DNA from: Lentzea guizhouensis | GTDB lineage: Bacteria > Actinomycetota > Actinomycetes > Mycobacteriales > Pseudonocardiaceae | Assembly: GCF_001701025.1 (NCBI RefSeq) | Contig: NZ_CP016793.1 | Location: forward strand, 1,178,001-1,242,000 | Length of the DNA stretch: 64,000 bases | Reading direction: 5' to 3' | In this document: piece by piece, positions 56,287 through 64,000 of the stretch | Layout: the number at the start of each line of letters is the position of its first letter | Numbering within the stretch: the first letter of the stretch is position 1 | Made by a program: the position numbers and the translations under genes | The notes under the pieces: model-generated | Seen by the model: the letters and a program-made list of their open reading frames with translations, nothing else | What the model was told of the DNA's origin: nothing | Databases searched by the model: none

Positions 56287-57116
56287 GGACCCTCACCAGG
56301 CCCGGCGGCAAGGCGTACTGGGTGGTGCTGACCGCCACCCTCGTACTCTTCACGGTCGCGTTCCTCGTGCCGCTGCTCTGGGTGCTGCTCGGCGCCTTCA
56401 AACCACCGGCCGAGCTCGCTCAGCAACCACCGACGATCCTGCCGCAGACCTGGGAACCGGGTGCGTACGCCGACGCCTGGAACTACATGGACCTCGGCAA
56501 GTTCTTCCTCAACACGATCGTCGTGGCGTTCGGCGCGTGGGCCGTCCAGATGGCCGTGATCGTCCCGGCCGCCTACGCGCTGTCCAAGCTGAAACCGTTG
56601 TTCGGAAACGTGGTCCTCGGCCTGATGCTGGCCACGCTGATGCTGCCCGCCACGGCCTTGCTGGTCCCGGTCTACCTCACGCTGACCGACCTCGACCTGC
56701 TCAACAACCCGGCCGGCATCTGGCTCCCTGCCGCCGCGAACGCGCTGAACGTCTACCTGCTCAAGCGCTTCTTCGACCAGATCCCGGAAGAACTGCTGGA
56801 GGCGGCCAGGATCGACGGCGCCGGCACCTGGACGACGCTGATCCGCATCGTCCTGCCGATCTCCCGCCCCATCCTCGCCGTCGTCTCGATCTTCACGGTC
56901 GTGGCGGCCTGGAAGGACTTCATCTGGCCGCTGCTCGTGTTCCCCGACCCGGCGAAGCAGACGCTCAGCGTCGCGTTGCAGCGCTTCGCTCCCGACACAC
57001 CGATCAACCTCCTGCTCGCCGGGCTGGTGCTGGCGAGCCTGCCGATGGTGGCGCTGTTCCTGGCGTTCCAGCGGCACATCCTCGCGGGGCTCACCGCAGG
57101 ATCTATCAAGGGTTGA
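56283..57116 (+). CDS. Sugar ABC transporter permease (MalG-like)
   Basis: This 277-residue permease has six helices and the EAA loop LEAARIDGAGTWTTLIRIVL (about residue 172). It starts at GTG 56283 inside the end of the first permease. No ABC ATPase follows; the next gene on this strand is the GH13 glucosidase, with an inverted TnpB relic between. Confidence 0.95.
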   Translation: MRTLTRPGGKAYWVVLTATLVLFTVAFLVPLLWVLLGAFKPPAELAQQPPTILPQTWEPGAYADAWNYMDLGKFFLNTIVVAFGAWAVQMAVIVPAAYALSKLKPLFGNVVLGLMLATLMLPATALLVPVYLTLTDLDLLNNPAGIWLPAAANALNVYLLKRFFDQIPEELLEAARIDGAGTWTTLIRIVLPISRPILAVVSIFTVVAAWKDFIWPLLVFPDPAKQTLSVALQRFAPDTPINLLLAGLVLASLPMVALFLAFQRHILAGLTAGSIKG

Positions 57117-57145
57117 CCTCCACCCGCCGGAAACCGAAGGGATTC

Positions 57146-57748
57146 CTACAGCTCGCGCCGCAGGTCTTTCTGCTTCATCACCGACCGCCCGCCCGGAGTG
57201 CTCCGTTGAGGTCTTACACCGGTTCCACAGACCGTTGCCGCCAGCCCGGCGGCCAAGATGTTGCGAGCGGCGTTGATGTCCCGGTCATGGGTGACACCGC
57301 AACCACAGCCGAGCGCATGCCGTTCGGCCTTCGTGCACCTCGGGTTGGCGATCTTCTCACCGGACGAGAGCACGAGCAGATGATCGGGGCCCACATCAAT
57401 TCCCGCCGCGGAGTCAACCGCCGGCATCCTGACCACACTCGGGTCTTCACACAAGAGCGGCACGAACCTGAGAAACGCCGTGTGCAGGTGCCGCAACGCC
57501 TGCTGCAGCGGAACCGACGAGACTTCACCCAAGAACGCGAGTTCTTCGGTGCGTTTCCAGCTTGTCAACATCGCCGAGGTCGTGTCGTAGCCGACCCGTT
57601 CCCGGGACTGGTTCCAGGCCTCCGTGCGGGCCTGCAGCGCCAGGTTGTACACCTTGCGGACACATCCGAACGTGCGCAGCAGCTCTGCTGCCTGCGTTTC
57701 GCTCGGGTAGAAGCGGTATTTGAACGCCCGCTTCACCTGTCCGCACAC
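57146..57748 (-). pseudogene. Internally deleted TnpB-type transposon nuclease
   Basis: The N-terminal part (AFKYRFYPSETQAAELLRTF, KVYNLALQARTEAW) is typical of IS200/IS605-type TnpB. The RuvC-I aspartate segment AAGIDVGPDHLLVLSSGEKI is present, but it jumps straight to CGCGVTHDRDINAARNIL, the end of the zinc finger and RuvC-III. About 150-170 residues, including the RuvC-II Glu and the first CxxC, are missing while the frame stays open. It cannot be an active nuclease. It lies in reverse orientation within the sugar operon. Confidence 0.85.
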
Positions 57749-57816
57749 CGCTCAGAACTAGCAAGCCGCTGCGGAGCCTCACAGCGGCCCCGCAGGAGCG
57801 AGAGAGGACACCGCGC

Positions 57817-59301
57817 ATGAGCTGGTGGCGCAACGCATCCATCTACCAGGTCTACCTCCGCAGTTTCGCCGACGGCAACGGGGACGGCGTCGGCGACCTG
57901 GCCGGCCTCAGGCAGCGTCTCCAGCACATCGCCGAGCTCGGGTTCGACGCGATCTGGCTCAACCCCTGGTACCCGAGCCCGCTCGCCGACGGCGGGTACG
58001 ACGTGGCCGACTACCGCGACATCGAGCCGGTGTTCGGCACGCTGGCCGACGCGGAGAAACTCATAGCCGACGCGCACAACCTCGGCATCCGGATCATCAT
58101 CGACCTCGTTCCCAACCACTGCAGCGACCAGCACCCGTGGTTCAAGGACGGGTTGTGGGACCGCTTCCACGTTCGCGACACCGAGGAGCTGCCGAACGAC
58201 TGGCAGTCGCGGTTCGGCGGGCCGGCGTGGAGCAAGCTCCAAGACGGCCGGTGGTACCTGCACCTCTACGCCGCCGAGCAGCCGGACTTCAACTGGGAGA
58301 ACCCGGTGGTGCACCAGGAGTTCGAGGACATCTTGCGGTTCTGGCTCGACCGCGGTGTCGACGGGTTCCGCATCGACGTGGCCGACGGGCTGGTGAAGGA
58401 CTTCAGCAGGCCGGACGCGGACCTGCCGTACTCCGACCAGGACGGCGTGCACGAGATCTACCGGCACTGGCGCAAGATCGTGGACGAGTACGACGGCGAC
58501 CGGATCCTCGTCGGGGAGATGTGGCTGCCGGACCCCGAGCGGTTCGCGCGGTACCTGCGCAACGACGAGATGCACAGCGCGTTCAACTTCGACTTCCTCT
58601 GCTGCCCGTGGAACGCGGACGAACTGCGCAAGGTCGTCGACAGCACGCTCGCAGCGCACGAACCCGTTGGCGCGCCGCCCACCTGGGTGCTGTCCAACCA
58701 CGACGTCACCCGGCACGTGACCCGCTACGGCCGGGAGAAGACCGGTTTCTCGTTCGCCGACCGCCAGCACGGGGCGCCCACGGACTTCGAGCTGGGCACG
58801 AAACGGGCCCGTGCGGCCATCATGCTCACCGCGGCGCTGCCCGGCGGGGTCTACGTCTACCAGGGTGAGGAGCTCGGGCTCTGGGAGGTCGAGGACCTGC
58901 CGGACGAGCTGCGCGAGGACCCGGTGTGGCACCGCTCCGGCTTCACCGACCGCGGCCGGGACGGGTGCCGGGTGCCGCTGCCCTGGTCGGCGCAGGACGG
59001 TCCGAGCTGGTTGCCGCAGCCGGAGAACTGGCAGGAGTTCTCGGTCAGCGCGCAGACCGGCAAGCCCGAGTCGATGCTGGAGCTCTACCGGCAGGTGTTC
59101 GCGCACCGGCGCGACATCGAGGGCGACCTGGAGTGGCTCGACCTGGGCGAGAACGTGCTGGCGTTCAAGCGCGGAAGCCGCACCTGTGTCGTCAACTTGT
59201 CCGAGCACGCCGTCGATCTACCTGGTACACCTGTGTTGACCAGCGTCTCACTAGACAACGACGGCAAGTTGCCGACCGACGCGGCGGCCTGGTTGGGCTA
59301 G
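57817..59301 (+). CDS. GH13 alpha-glucosidase / oligo-1,6-glucosidase-like enzyme
   Basis: This 494-residue cytoplasmic glycoside hydrolase has the four GH13 regions: DLVPNH (about residue 95), GFRIDVADG with the nucleophile Asp (about 185), ILVGEMWLPD with the acid/base Glu (about 230) and VLSNHDVTRH (about 290). It also begins NASIYQVYLRSFADGNGDGV, typical of the alpha-glucosidase subfamily. ATG 57817 follows GAGAGGACACC. It probably hydrolyses the sugar imported by the upstream ABC system. Confidence 0.94.
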   Translation: MSWWRNASIYQVYLRSFADGNGDGVGDLAGLRQRLQHIAELGFDAIWLNPWYPSPLADGGYDVADYRDIEPVFGTLADAEKLIADAHNLGIRIIIDLVPNHCSDQHPWFKDGLWDRFHVRDTEELPNDWQSRFGGPAWSKLQDGRWYLHLYAAEQPDFNWENPVVHQEFEDILRFWLDRGVDGFRIDVADGLVKDFSRPDADLPYSDQDGVHEIYRHWRKIVDEYDGDRILVGEMWLPDPERFARYLRNDEMHSAFNFDFLCCPWNADELRKVVDSTLAAHEPVGAPPTWVLSNHDVTRHVTRYGREKTGFSFADRQHGAPTDFELGTKRARAAIMLTAALPGGVYVYQGEELGLWEVEDLPDELREDPVWHRSGFTDRGRDGCRVPLPWSAQDGPSWLPQPENWQEFSVSAQTGKPESMLELYRQVFAHRRDIEGDLEWLDLGENVLAFKRGSRTCVVNLSEHAVDLPGTPVLTSVSLDNDGKLPTDAAAWLG

Positions 59302-59330
59302 AAACGGGCCATTCAGACATTGAATACGGG

Positions 59331-59374
59331 CATGCCCGAAAGCCGCGTCCCAGGTGGGCGCGGCTTTCGGCATG
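59331..59374 (+). terminator. Terminator hairpin after the GH13 gene
   Basis: Arms CATGCCCGAAAGCCGCG and CGCGGCTTTCGGCATG (one bulged base) enclose TCCCAGGTGGG, 30 bases after the stop. Confidence 0.85.
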
Positions 59375-59494
59375 TGAAACGGGCTGAAATCGGGCAAGAT
59401 CTCACTCAGTTGTGGTGCCGACCACAGCGTTAACGGGGTGTTTCATCTATGCACAGCCCGAACGGGCACCCGTAGAGCCGAGTGGGCAGGTGAC

Positions 59495-60256
59495 ATGCGA
59501 GCTGAAGACCGCAAGCGCCGCATCCTGGCCAGGGCCCGCGCCGACGGCCGCGTCGATGTGGTGGAGATGGCCCAGGAGCTCCAGGTCGCGCCGGAGACGG
59601 TCAGACGTGATCTGAGGTTGCTCGACGAGCACGGTCTGGTGCGGCGCACGCACGGTGGTGCCGTTCCGGTGGAGAGCGCGGGCTTCGAGACGGGCCTGCG
59701 GTTCCGCGCCGGGTCGCACGTGCCGGAGAAGCGGCGCATCGCGAAGGCGGCCGCGGAACGGCTCGACGACGCCGAGACGGTGTTCATCGACGAGGGTTTC
59801 ACGCCGCAGCTCGTCGCGGAGGCGTTGCCGACCACCAACCCGCTCACCATCATCACCGCGTCGCTGCCGACCGCCGCCGCGATGTCGGAGCACCCGTCGT
59901 GCGTGGTCCTCCTGCTGGGAGGCCGGGTCCGCGGTCACACACTGGCCACTGTGGACCACTGGGTGCTGCGGATGCTGGGCGAGATGGTGATCGACCTCGC
60001 CTACATCGGGGCGAACGGCATCTCCCGCGAGCACGGTCTCACCACGCCCGACCCGGTGGTCGGCGCGGTGAAGGCGAAAGCGCTCAGCGTCTCCCGGCGG
60101 AAGGTCTTCGTCGGGGTGCACACGAAGTTCGGCGTGTCGAGCTTCAACCGGTTCGCCGAGGTCGGCGACATGGAAGCGATCGTCACCGACTCGGGTCTCA
60201 CCGCCCACGAGGCCCACCGGTACTCCCTGCTGGGTCCCAAAGTCGTCAGAGCCTGA
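59495..60256 (+). CDS. DeoR-family transcriptional regulator
   Basis: This 253-residue sugar-phosphate-sensing repressor has an N-terminal helix-turn-helix (VDVVEMAQELQVAPETVRRD, then LRRTHGGAVPVE-like linker as VRRTHGGAVPV) and a DeoR C-terminal sensor domain (DLAYIGANGISREHGLTTPD). I chose ATG 59495 with GGGCAGGTGAC upstream over the longer frame from 59438. It precedes the second sugar ABC operon and probably controls it. Confidence 0.94.
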   Translation: MRAEDRKRRILARARADGRVDVVEMAQELQVAPETVRRDLRLLDEHGLVRRTHGGAVPVESAGFETGLRFRAGSHVPEKRRIAKAAAERLDDAETVFIDEGFTPQLVAEALPTTNPLTIITASLPTAAAMSEHPSCVVLLLGGRVRGHTLATVDHWVLRMLGEMVIDLAYIGANGISREHGLTTPDPVVGAVKAKALSVSRRKVFVGVHTKFGVSSFNRFAEVGDMEAIVTDSGLTAHEAHRYSLLGPKVVRA

Positions 60257-60257
60257 C

Positions 60258-60306
60258 GGCGTCTGCGAGTACCACCGACTCGGAGTTGGTGGTACTCGCA
60301 GACGCC
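60258..60306. repeat. 19-bp perfect inverted repeat between deoR and the ABC operon
   Basis: GGCGTCTGCGAGTACCACC at 60258-60276 is the exact complement of 60288-60306, with an 11-base loop. It begins one base after the deoR stop. It may end deoR transcription, form an attenuator for the downstream operon, or act as an operator. Confidence 0.85.
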
Positions 60307-60378
60307 GGGACAAACCCCCGACTGGGTACGCCTGGTTTCTTCAGCGCGCCCTGAACCATCCCCCGAAAGGAACCGACG

Positions 60379-61716
60379 ATGTCGTCGATCCGCACACTCG
60401 GCGCCGCCACCGCTGTGTTGCTCCTAGCTTCCGCCTGCGCCGGCGCGGGAGGTGGTGGAGGCGGTGGCACCGACTCCGTGAACGTGCTGATGGTGAACAA
60501 CCCGCAGATGCAGGACCTGCAGAAGCTCACCGCGGACAACTTCACCAAGGACACCGGCATCAAGGTGAACTTCACCGTGCTGCCCGAGAACGACGTCCGC
60601 GACAAGATCAGCCAGGACTTCTCCAGCCAGGCCGGTCAGTACGACGTCGCCACGATCTCCAACTACGAGACGCCGATGTACGCCAAGAACGGCTGGCTGG
60701 CGCCGATGGACGACTTCGTGGCCAAGGACAGCGCGTTCGACCAGGCCGACATCCTGGAGCCGATCAAGCAGTCGCTCACCGCCGCGGACGGCAAGGTGTA
60801 CGCGCAGCCGTTCTACGGCGAGTCGTCGTTCCTCATGTACCGCAAGGACATCTTCGAGGCCAAGGGCGTCACGCTGCCGGAGAAGCCGACCTGGCAGCAG
60901 GTCGCCGAGGCGGCGCAGAAGGTCGCCACGCCCGAGGTGCGCGGCATCTGCCTGCGCGGCCAGCCGGGCTGGGGCCAGGTCATGGCACCGCTCACCACCG
61001 TCGTGAACACCTTCGGCGGCACGTGGTTCACCAAGGACTGGCAGGCGCAGGTCAACGCGCCGGAGTTCAAGGAAGCCACCAAGTTCTACGTCGACCTGGT
61101 GCGCAACCACGGCGAGGCGGGCGCCCCGCAGGCCGGGTTCGCCGAGTGCCTGAACAACATGACGCAGGGCAAGGTCGCGATGTGGTACGACGCCACGGTC
61201 GCCGCCGGTCTGCTGGAGGCGAACGACTCCCCGGTCAAGGGCAAGCTCGGCTTCACCCAGGCGCCGGTCGTGAAGACCGACAGCTCCGGCTGGCTCTACA
61301 CCTGGGCGTTCGGCATCCAGAAGGCGTCGAAGAAGCAGGAGAACGCCTGGAAGTTCATCTCCTGGGCGTCCGGCAAGGGCTACGAGGAGCTCGTCGGCAA
61401 GAACCTCGGCTGGTCGAAGCTGCCCGACGGCAAGCGTTCGTCGACCTACCAGCGGCCCGAGTACAAGCAGTCGTCCGGCTCGTTCTCCGCGATGGCCGAG
61501 GCCGCGATCAAGAGCGCGAAGCCGCTCAACCCCGGTGTGCAGGAACGCCCGGCCCCCGGCATCCAGTTCGTCGGCATCCCGGAGTTCACCGACCTGGGCA
61601 CGCAGGTCTCGCAGCAGATCAGCTCCGCGATCGCGGGTGCGGTGAGCGTCGACGAGGCGCTGGACAACGGTCAGGGACTCGCCGAGAAGGTCGCCGCGAA
61701 GTACAAGGGCCAGTGA
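60379..61716 (+). CDS. Sugar/polyol ABC transporter substrate-binding lipoprotein
   Basis: This 445-residue solute-binding protein has a lipobox LLASAC (Cys at about residue 20) and the pattern of polyol/sorbitol-mannitol binding proteins (DQADILEPIKQSLTAADGKV, GWLYTWAFGIQKASKKQENA). ATG 60379 follows GAAAGGAACCGACG. It heads the binding protein-permease-permease-dehydrogenase operon. Confidence 0.94.
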   Translation: MSSIRTLGAATAVLLLASACAGAGGGGGGGTDSVNVLMVNNPQMQDLQKLTADNFTKDTGIKVNFTVLPENDVRDKISQDFSSQAGQYDVATISNYETPMYAKNGWLAPMDDFVAKDSAFDQADILEPIKQSLTAADGKVYAQPFYGESSFLMYRKDIFEAKGVTLPEKPTWQQVAEAAQKVATPEVRGICLRGQPGWGQVMAPLTTVVNTFGGTWFTKDWQAQVNAPEFKEATKFYVDLVRNHGEAGAPQAGFAECLNNMTQGKVAMWYDATVAAGLLEANDSPVKGKLGFTQAPVVKTDSSGWLYTWAFGIQKASKKQENAWKFISWASGKGYEELVGKNLGWSKLPDGKRSSTYQRPEYKQSSGSFSAMAEAAIKSAKPLNPGVQERPAPGIQFVGIPEFTDLGTQVSQQISSAIAGAVSVDEALDNGQGLAEKVAAKYKGQ

Positions 61717-61729
61717 AGGGGCCGGTGAC

Positions 61730-62662
61730 ATGGCAGTCATGACGCAGGCGCGGCCGGACACGGACGACCGGCCGCCGCCCGTCCCCCGCAAGAAGGTCAA
61801 CCGGTGGGCCACGCGCGCGCCGCTGCTGCCCGCGCTGATCTTCCTGATCATCGTGACGCAGCTGCCGTTCGTGGCCACGCTGGTCATCTCGTTCATGAAG
61901 TGGAACTCGCTGGACCCCACCAACCGCGGGTTCGCCGGGATCGACAACTACGTCAACGTCTTCACCGACCCCGACCTGCGCTCGTCGGTGGTCAACACCA
62001 TCGTGCTCACGGCGTCGGTGGTGCTGATCAGCCTGGTCCTCGGGCTCGGGCTGGCCTTGTTGCTGGACAAGAAGTTCGCCGGTCGCGGGCTGGTGCGCAC
62101 GCTGCTGATCGCGCCGTTCCTCGTGGTGCCGGTGGCGGCGGCGCTGATCTGGAAGCACGTGCTCTACAACCCGGAGTACGGCCTGTTCAACGGCATCCTG
62201 AACTGGCTGGGCTTCGAGGCCCAGCCGGACTGGATCAGCTCCATGCCGATGACCGCGGTCGTGCTGTCGCTGGTGTGGCAGTGGACGCCGTTCATGATGC
62301 TGATCCTGCTGGCGGGCCTGCAGTCGAAGCCGGTCGAACCGGTCGAGGCGGCGACGATCGACGGCGCGTCGTCGTTCCAGATCTTCCGGTACCTGACGTT
62401 CCCGCACCTGCGCCAGTACCTGGAGCTCGGCGGCCTGCTCGGCTCGATCTACGTCGTGCAGAACTTCGACGCGGTCTTCACCATCACGTCCGGCGGTCTG
62501 GGCACGGCGAACCTGCCGTACATGATCTACCAGACCTTCTACCAGGCCCACGAGTACGGCGAGGCCTCCGCGGCCGGCGTGATCGTGGTGGCGGGGTCGA
62601 TCATCATCGCGACGTTCGCGCTGCGCACGGTGTCCTCGCTGTTCAAGGAGGAGAAGCGATGA
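61730..62662 (+). CDS. Sugar ABC transporter permease
   Basis: This 310-residue permease has six helices after a basic, Pro-rich N-terminus, and the EAA loop PVEAATIDGASSFQIFRYLT (about residue 203). It is 13 bases after the binding-protein gene and overlaps the next permease (ATGA). Confidence 0.94.
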   Translation: MAVMTQARPDTDDRPPPVPRKKVNRWATRAPLLPALIFLIIVTQLPFVATLVISFMKWNSLDPTNRGFAGIDNYVNVFTDPDLRSSVVNTIVLTASVVLISLVLGLGLALLLDKKFAGRGLVRTLLIAPFLVVPVAAALIWKHVLYNPEYGLFNGILNWLGFEAQPDWISSMPMTAVVLSLVWQWTPFMMLILLAGLQSKPVEPVEAATIDGASSFQIFRYLTFPHLRQYLELGGLLGSIYVVQNFDAVFTITSGGLGTANLPYMIYQTFYQAHEYGEASAAGVIVVAGSIIIATFALRTVSSLFKEEKR

Positions 62663-63474
62663 GGCCCAAGTGGGTCGGACACAGCTGGGGCGTGCTCGCC
62701 TGGTTCTGCGGCCTGGTGTTCTTCGCGCCGGTGGCGTGGATGTTCCTGACCTCGCTGCACAGCGAGTCCGACGCCGCCACGAACCCGCCGTCGCTGCTGG
62801 CACCGCTCACGCTGGAGGGCTACGGCGAGTTCTTCGACGCCGGCGCGTGGCCGCCGCTGCTCAACTCGTTCAGCGCCTCCATCGGGTCGACGATCATCGT
62901 GCTGCTGCTGGCGATCCCGGCCGCGTACGCGTTGTCGATCAGGCCGGTGGAGAAGTGGACCGACGTCCTGTTCTTCTTCCTGTCCACCAAGATGATGCCG
63001 GTCGTCGCGGCGCTGCTGCCGATCTACCTGATCGCGCAGTTCTCCGGGATGCTCGACAACATCTCGTTCCTCACCCTGCTCTACACCTCGATGAACCTGC
63101 CGATCGCGGTGTGGCTCATGAGGTCGTTCCTGTCCGAGGTGCCGAAGGAGATCCTGGAGGCCGCGTCGATCGACGGCGCCGGGCTCCTGGTGATCCTGCG
63201 CAGGGTCGTGGCCCCCATCGCCATGCCCGGTATCGCGGCGACGGCGTTGATCTGCTTCATCTTCAGCTGGAACGAGCTGCTGTTCGCGCGGGTGCTCACC
63301 GGTGTCGTCGCCGGCACCGCACCCGTCTACCTCACCGGGTTCGTCACCTCGCAGGGCCTGTTCCTCGCGAAGGTGTGCGCGGCCGCGGTCGTGGTGTCTC
63401 TGCCGGTGCTCATCGCCGGGTTCGCCGCCCAGGACAAGCTCGTCCAGGGCCTTTCGTTGGGAGCGGTCAAGTGA
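62659..63474 (+). CDS. Sugar ABC transporter permease
   Basis: This 271-residue permease has six helices and the EAA loop LEAASIDGAGLLVILRRVVA (about residue 169). It starts at ATG 62659 within the previous stop and overlaps the dehydrogenase start (GTGA). No ATPase gene is present. Confidence 0.94.
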   Translation: MRPKWVGHSWGVLAWFCGLVFFAPVAWMFLTSLHSESDAATNPPSLLAPLTLEGYGEFFDAGAWPPLLNSFSASIGSTIIVLLLAIPAAYALSIRPVEKWTDVLFFFLSTKMMPVVAALLPIYLIAQFSGMLDNISFLTLLYTSMNLPIAVWLMRSFLSEVPKEILEAASIDGAGLLVILRRVVAPIAMPGIAATALICFIFSWNELLFARVLTGVVAGTAPVYLTGFVTSQGLFLAKVCAAAVVVSLPVLIAGFAAQDKLVQGLSLGAVK

Positions 63475-64000
63475 AAGCAGCAGTGATCACCGGCGTCGGG
63501 TCCGTCGAAGTGACCACTGTGGACGATCCGAAGTGCGGTCCGCGCGAGGTGGTCGTCGACGTGGCCGCCTGCGGGCTGTGCGGGACGGACCTGCACATCC
63601 TGCAGGGCGAGTTCGCGCCGACGCTGCCGGTCGTGCCCGGCCACGAGTTCGCGGGCACGATCGTCGAGATCGGCTCCCAGGTGAACGAGCTGAAGGTCGG
63701 CGACCGCGTGGCCGTCGACCCGTCGCTGTACTGCTACGAGTGCCGGATGTGCCGCAACGGCAAGAACAACCTGTGCGAGCGCTGGGCGGCAATCGGTGTC
63801 ACCACGGCCGGTGGCGCGGCGGAGTTCGCGGTCGCCCCGGTCGCGAACTGCGTGAAGCTGCCGGACCACGTGCGGGTCGAGGACGCGGCGCTCATCGAGC
63901 CGCTGTCGTGCGCGGTCCGCGGGTACGACGTGCTGCGCTCGCAGATGGCCTCGCGGGTGCTGATCTACGGCTCGGGCACGATGGGCCTGATGATGCTGCA
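63471..64000 (+). CDS. Zinc-dependent polyol/alcohol dehydrogenase, cut by window end
   Basis: The first 176 codons of an MDR-family dehydrogenase are visible from GTG 63471. They show the catalytic zinc ligands in CGLCGTDLHI and PGHEFAGTI, the structural zinc lobe CYECRMCRNGKNNLC with four cysteines, and the start of the nucleotide-binding loop (IYGSGTMGLMML) at the edge. This fits sorbitol/threonine-type dehydrogenases. Coupling to the permease suggests it oxidises the imported polyol. Confidence 0.92.
   Translation, partial: MKAAVITGVGSVEVTTVDDPKCGPREVVVDVAACGLCGTDLHILQGEFAPTLPVVPGHEFAGTIVEIGSQVNELKVGDRVAVDPSLYCYECRMCRNGKNNLCERWAAIGVTTAGGAAEFAVAPVANCVKLPDHVRVEDAALIEPLSCAVRGYDVLRSQMASRVLIYGSGTMGLMML

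Overview
The window is high-GC DNA with short intergenic gaps, frequent GTG starts and many 4-base ATGA/GTGA gene overlaps. This points to an actinomycete. Gene content (LCP wall ligase, murT/gatD, mec-cysO-cysM, XRE/TetR regulators, class E sortase-type LAxTG proteins) suggests Pseudonocardiales, perhaps near Lentzea or Saccharothrix; that rank is inferred from gene style, not from a marker gene.

Region by region. 1-4.2 kb: an LCP ligase (cut by the left edge), an XRE regulator and the murT-gatD lipid II amidation operon. 4.2-8.6 kb: a catabolic cluster of TetR regulator, Baeyer-Villiger-type flavin monooxygenase, zinc alcohol dehydrogenase and type-B carboxylesterase. 8.6-9.6 kb: a gene-poor stretch with two perfect DnaA boxes and a frameshifted methyltransferase relic. 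9.6-16.4 kb: a second TetR, a DUF3618 protein, an odd tRNA gene, DedA, two oxidoreductases, a beta-lactamase-fold hydrolase, a lipoprotein, peroxiredoxin bcp and an SMR efflux protein. 16.4-28.4 kb and 35.8-37.8 kb: the conserved actinobacterial block known from M. tuberculosis Rv1329c-Rv1341 (rdgB, rph, an Rv1339-like MBL protein, murI, rhomboid, cysM-cysO-mec, a P1 peptidase, a DUF2017 protein, clpS, pncB, dinG), here split by several inserted genes. 28.4-35.8 kb, between pncA and dinG: a cell-surface island with an exosortase-P-like protease and glycosyltransferase, a choice-of-anchor-P-like protein, an LAxTG mini-protein, wecB, bioY and a frameshifted TIGR04222 protein. 37.8-47.1 kb: a PadR/VOC operon, a phospholipase D protein, a PTH2-like protein, serB, ctaD, a DUF305 lipoprotein, an APH-like kinase and an LAxTG wall protein.

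47.2-52.9 kb is the most unusual part. Three small genes (59, 31 and 55 codons) share a C-terminal motif of the form VDWF-x-x-[MI]-P-N-G-G-(G)-T-V-[YF]. One lies 11 bases downstream of a 402-residue protein with an HExxH motif of the kind found in RiPP peptide-modifying proteins (mod_HExxH, proposed peptide beta-hydroxylases). Another lies 6 bases upstream of a membrane protein that, by eye, is a diverged paralogue of its convergent neighbour. A GntR regulator and a 50-residue membrane peptide lie between them. I read this as a candidate undescribed RiPP or peptide-signalling system.

52.9-64 kb holds two sugar-import operons: LacI + binding protein + two permeases + GH13 glucosidase (interrupted by a deleted TnpB relic), and DeoR + binding protein + two permeases + a zinc polyol-type dehydrogenase that runs off the right edge. 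Neither encodes an ABC ATPase, so both probably use a shared MsiK-type ATPase elsewhere.
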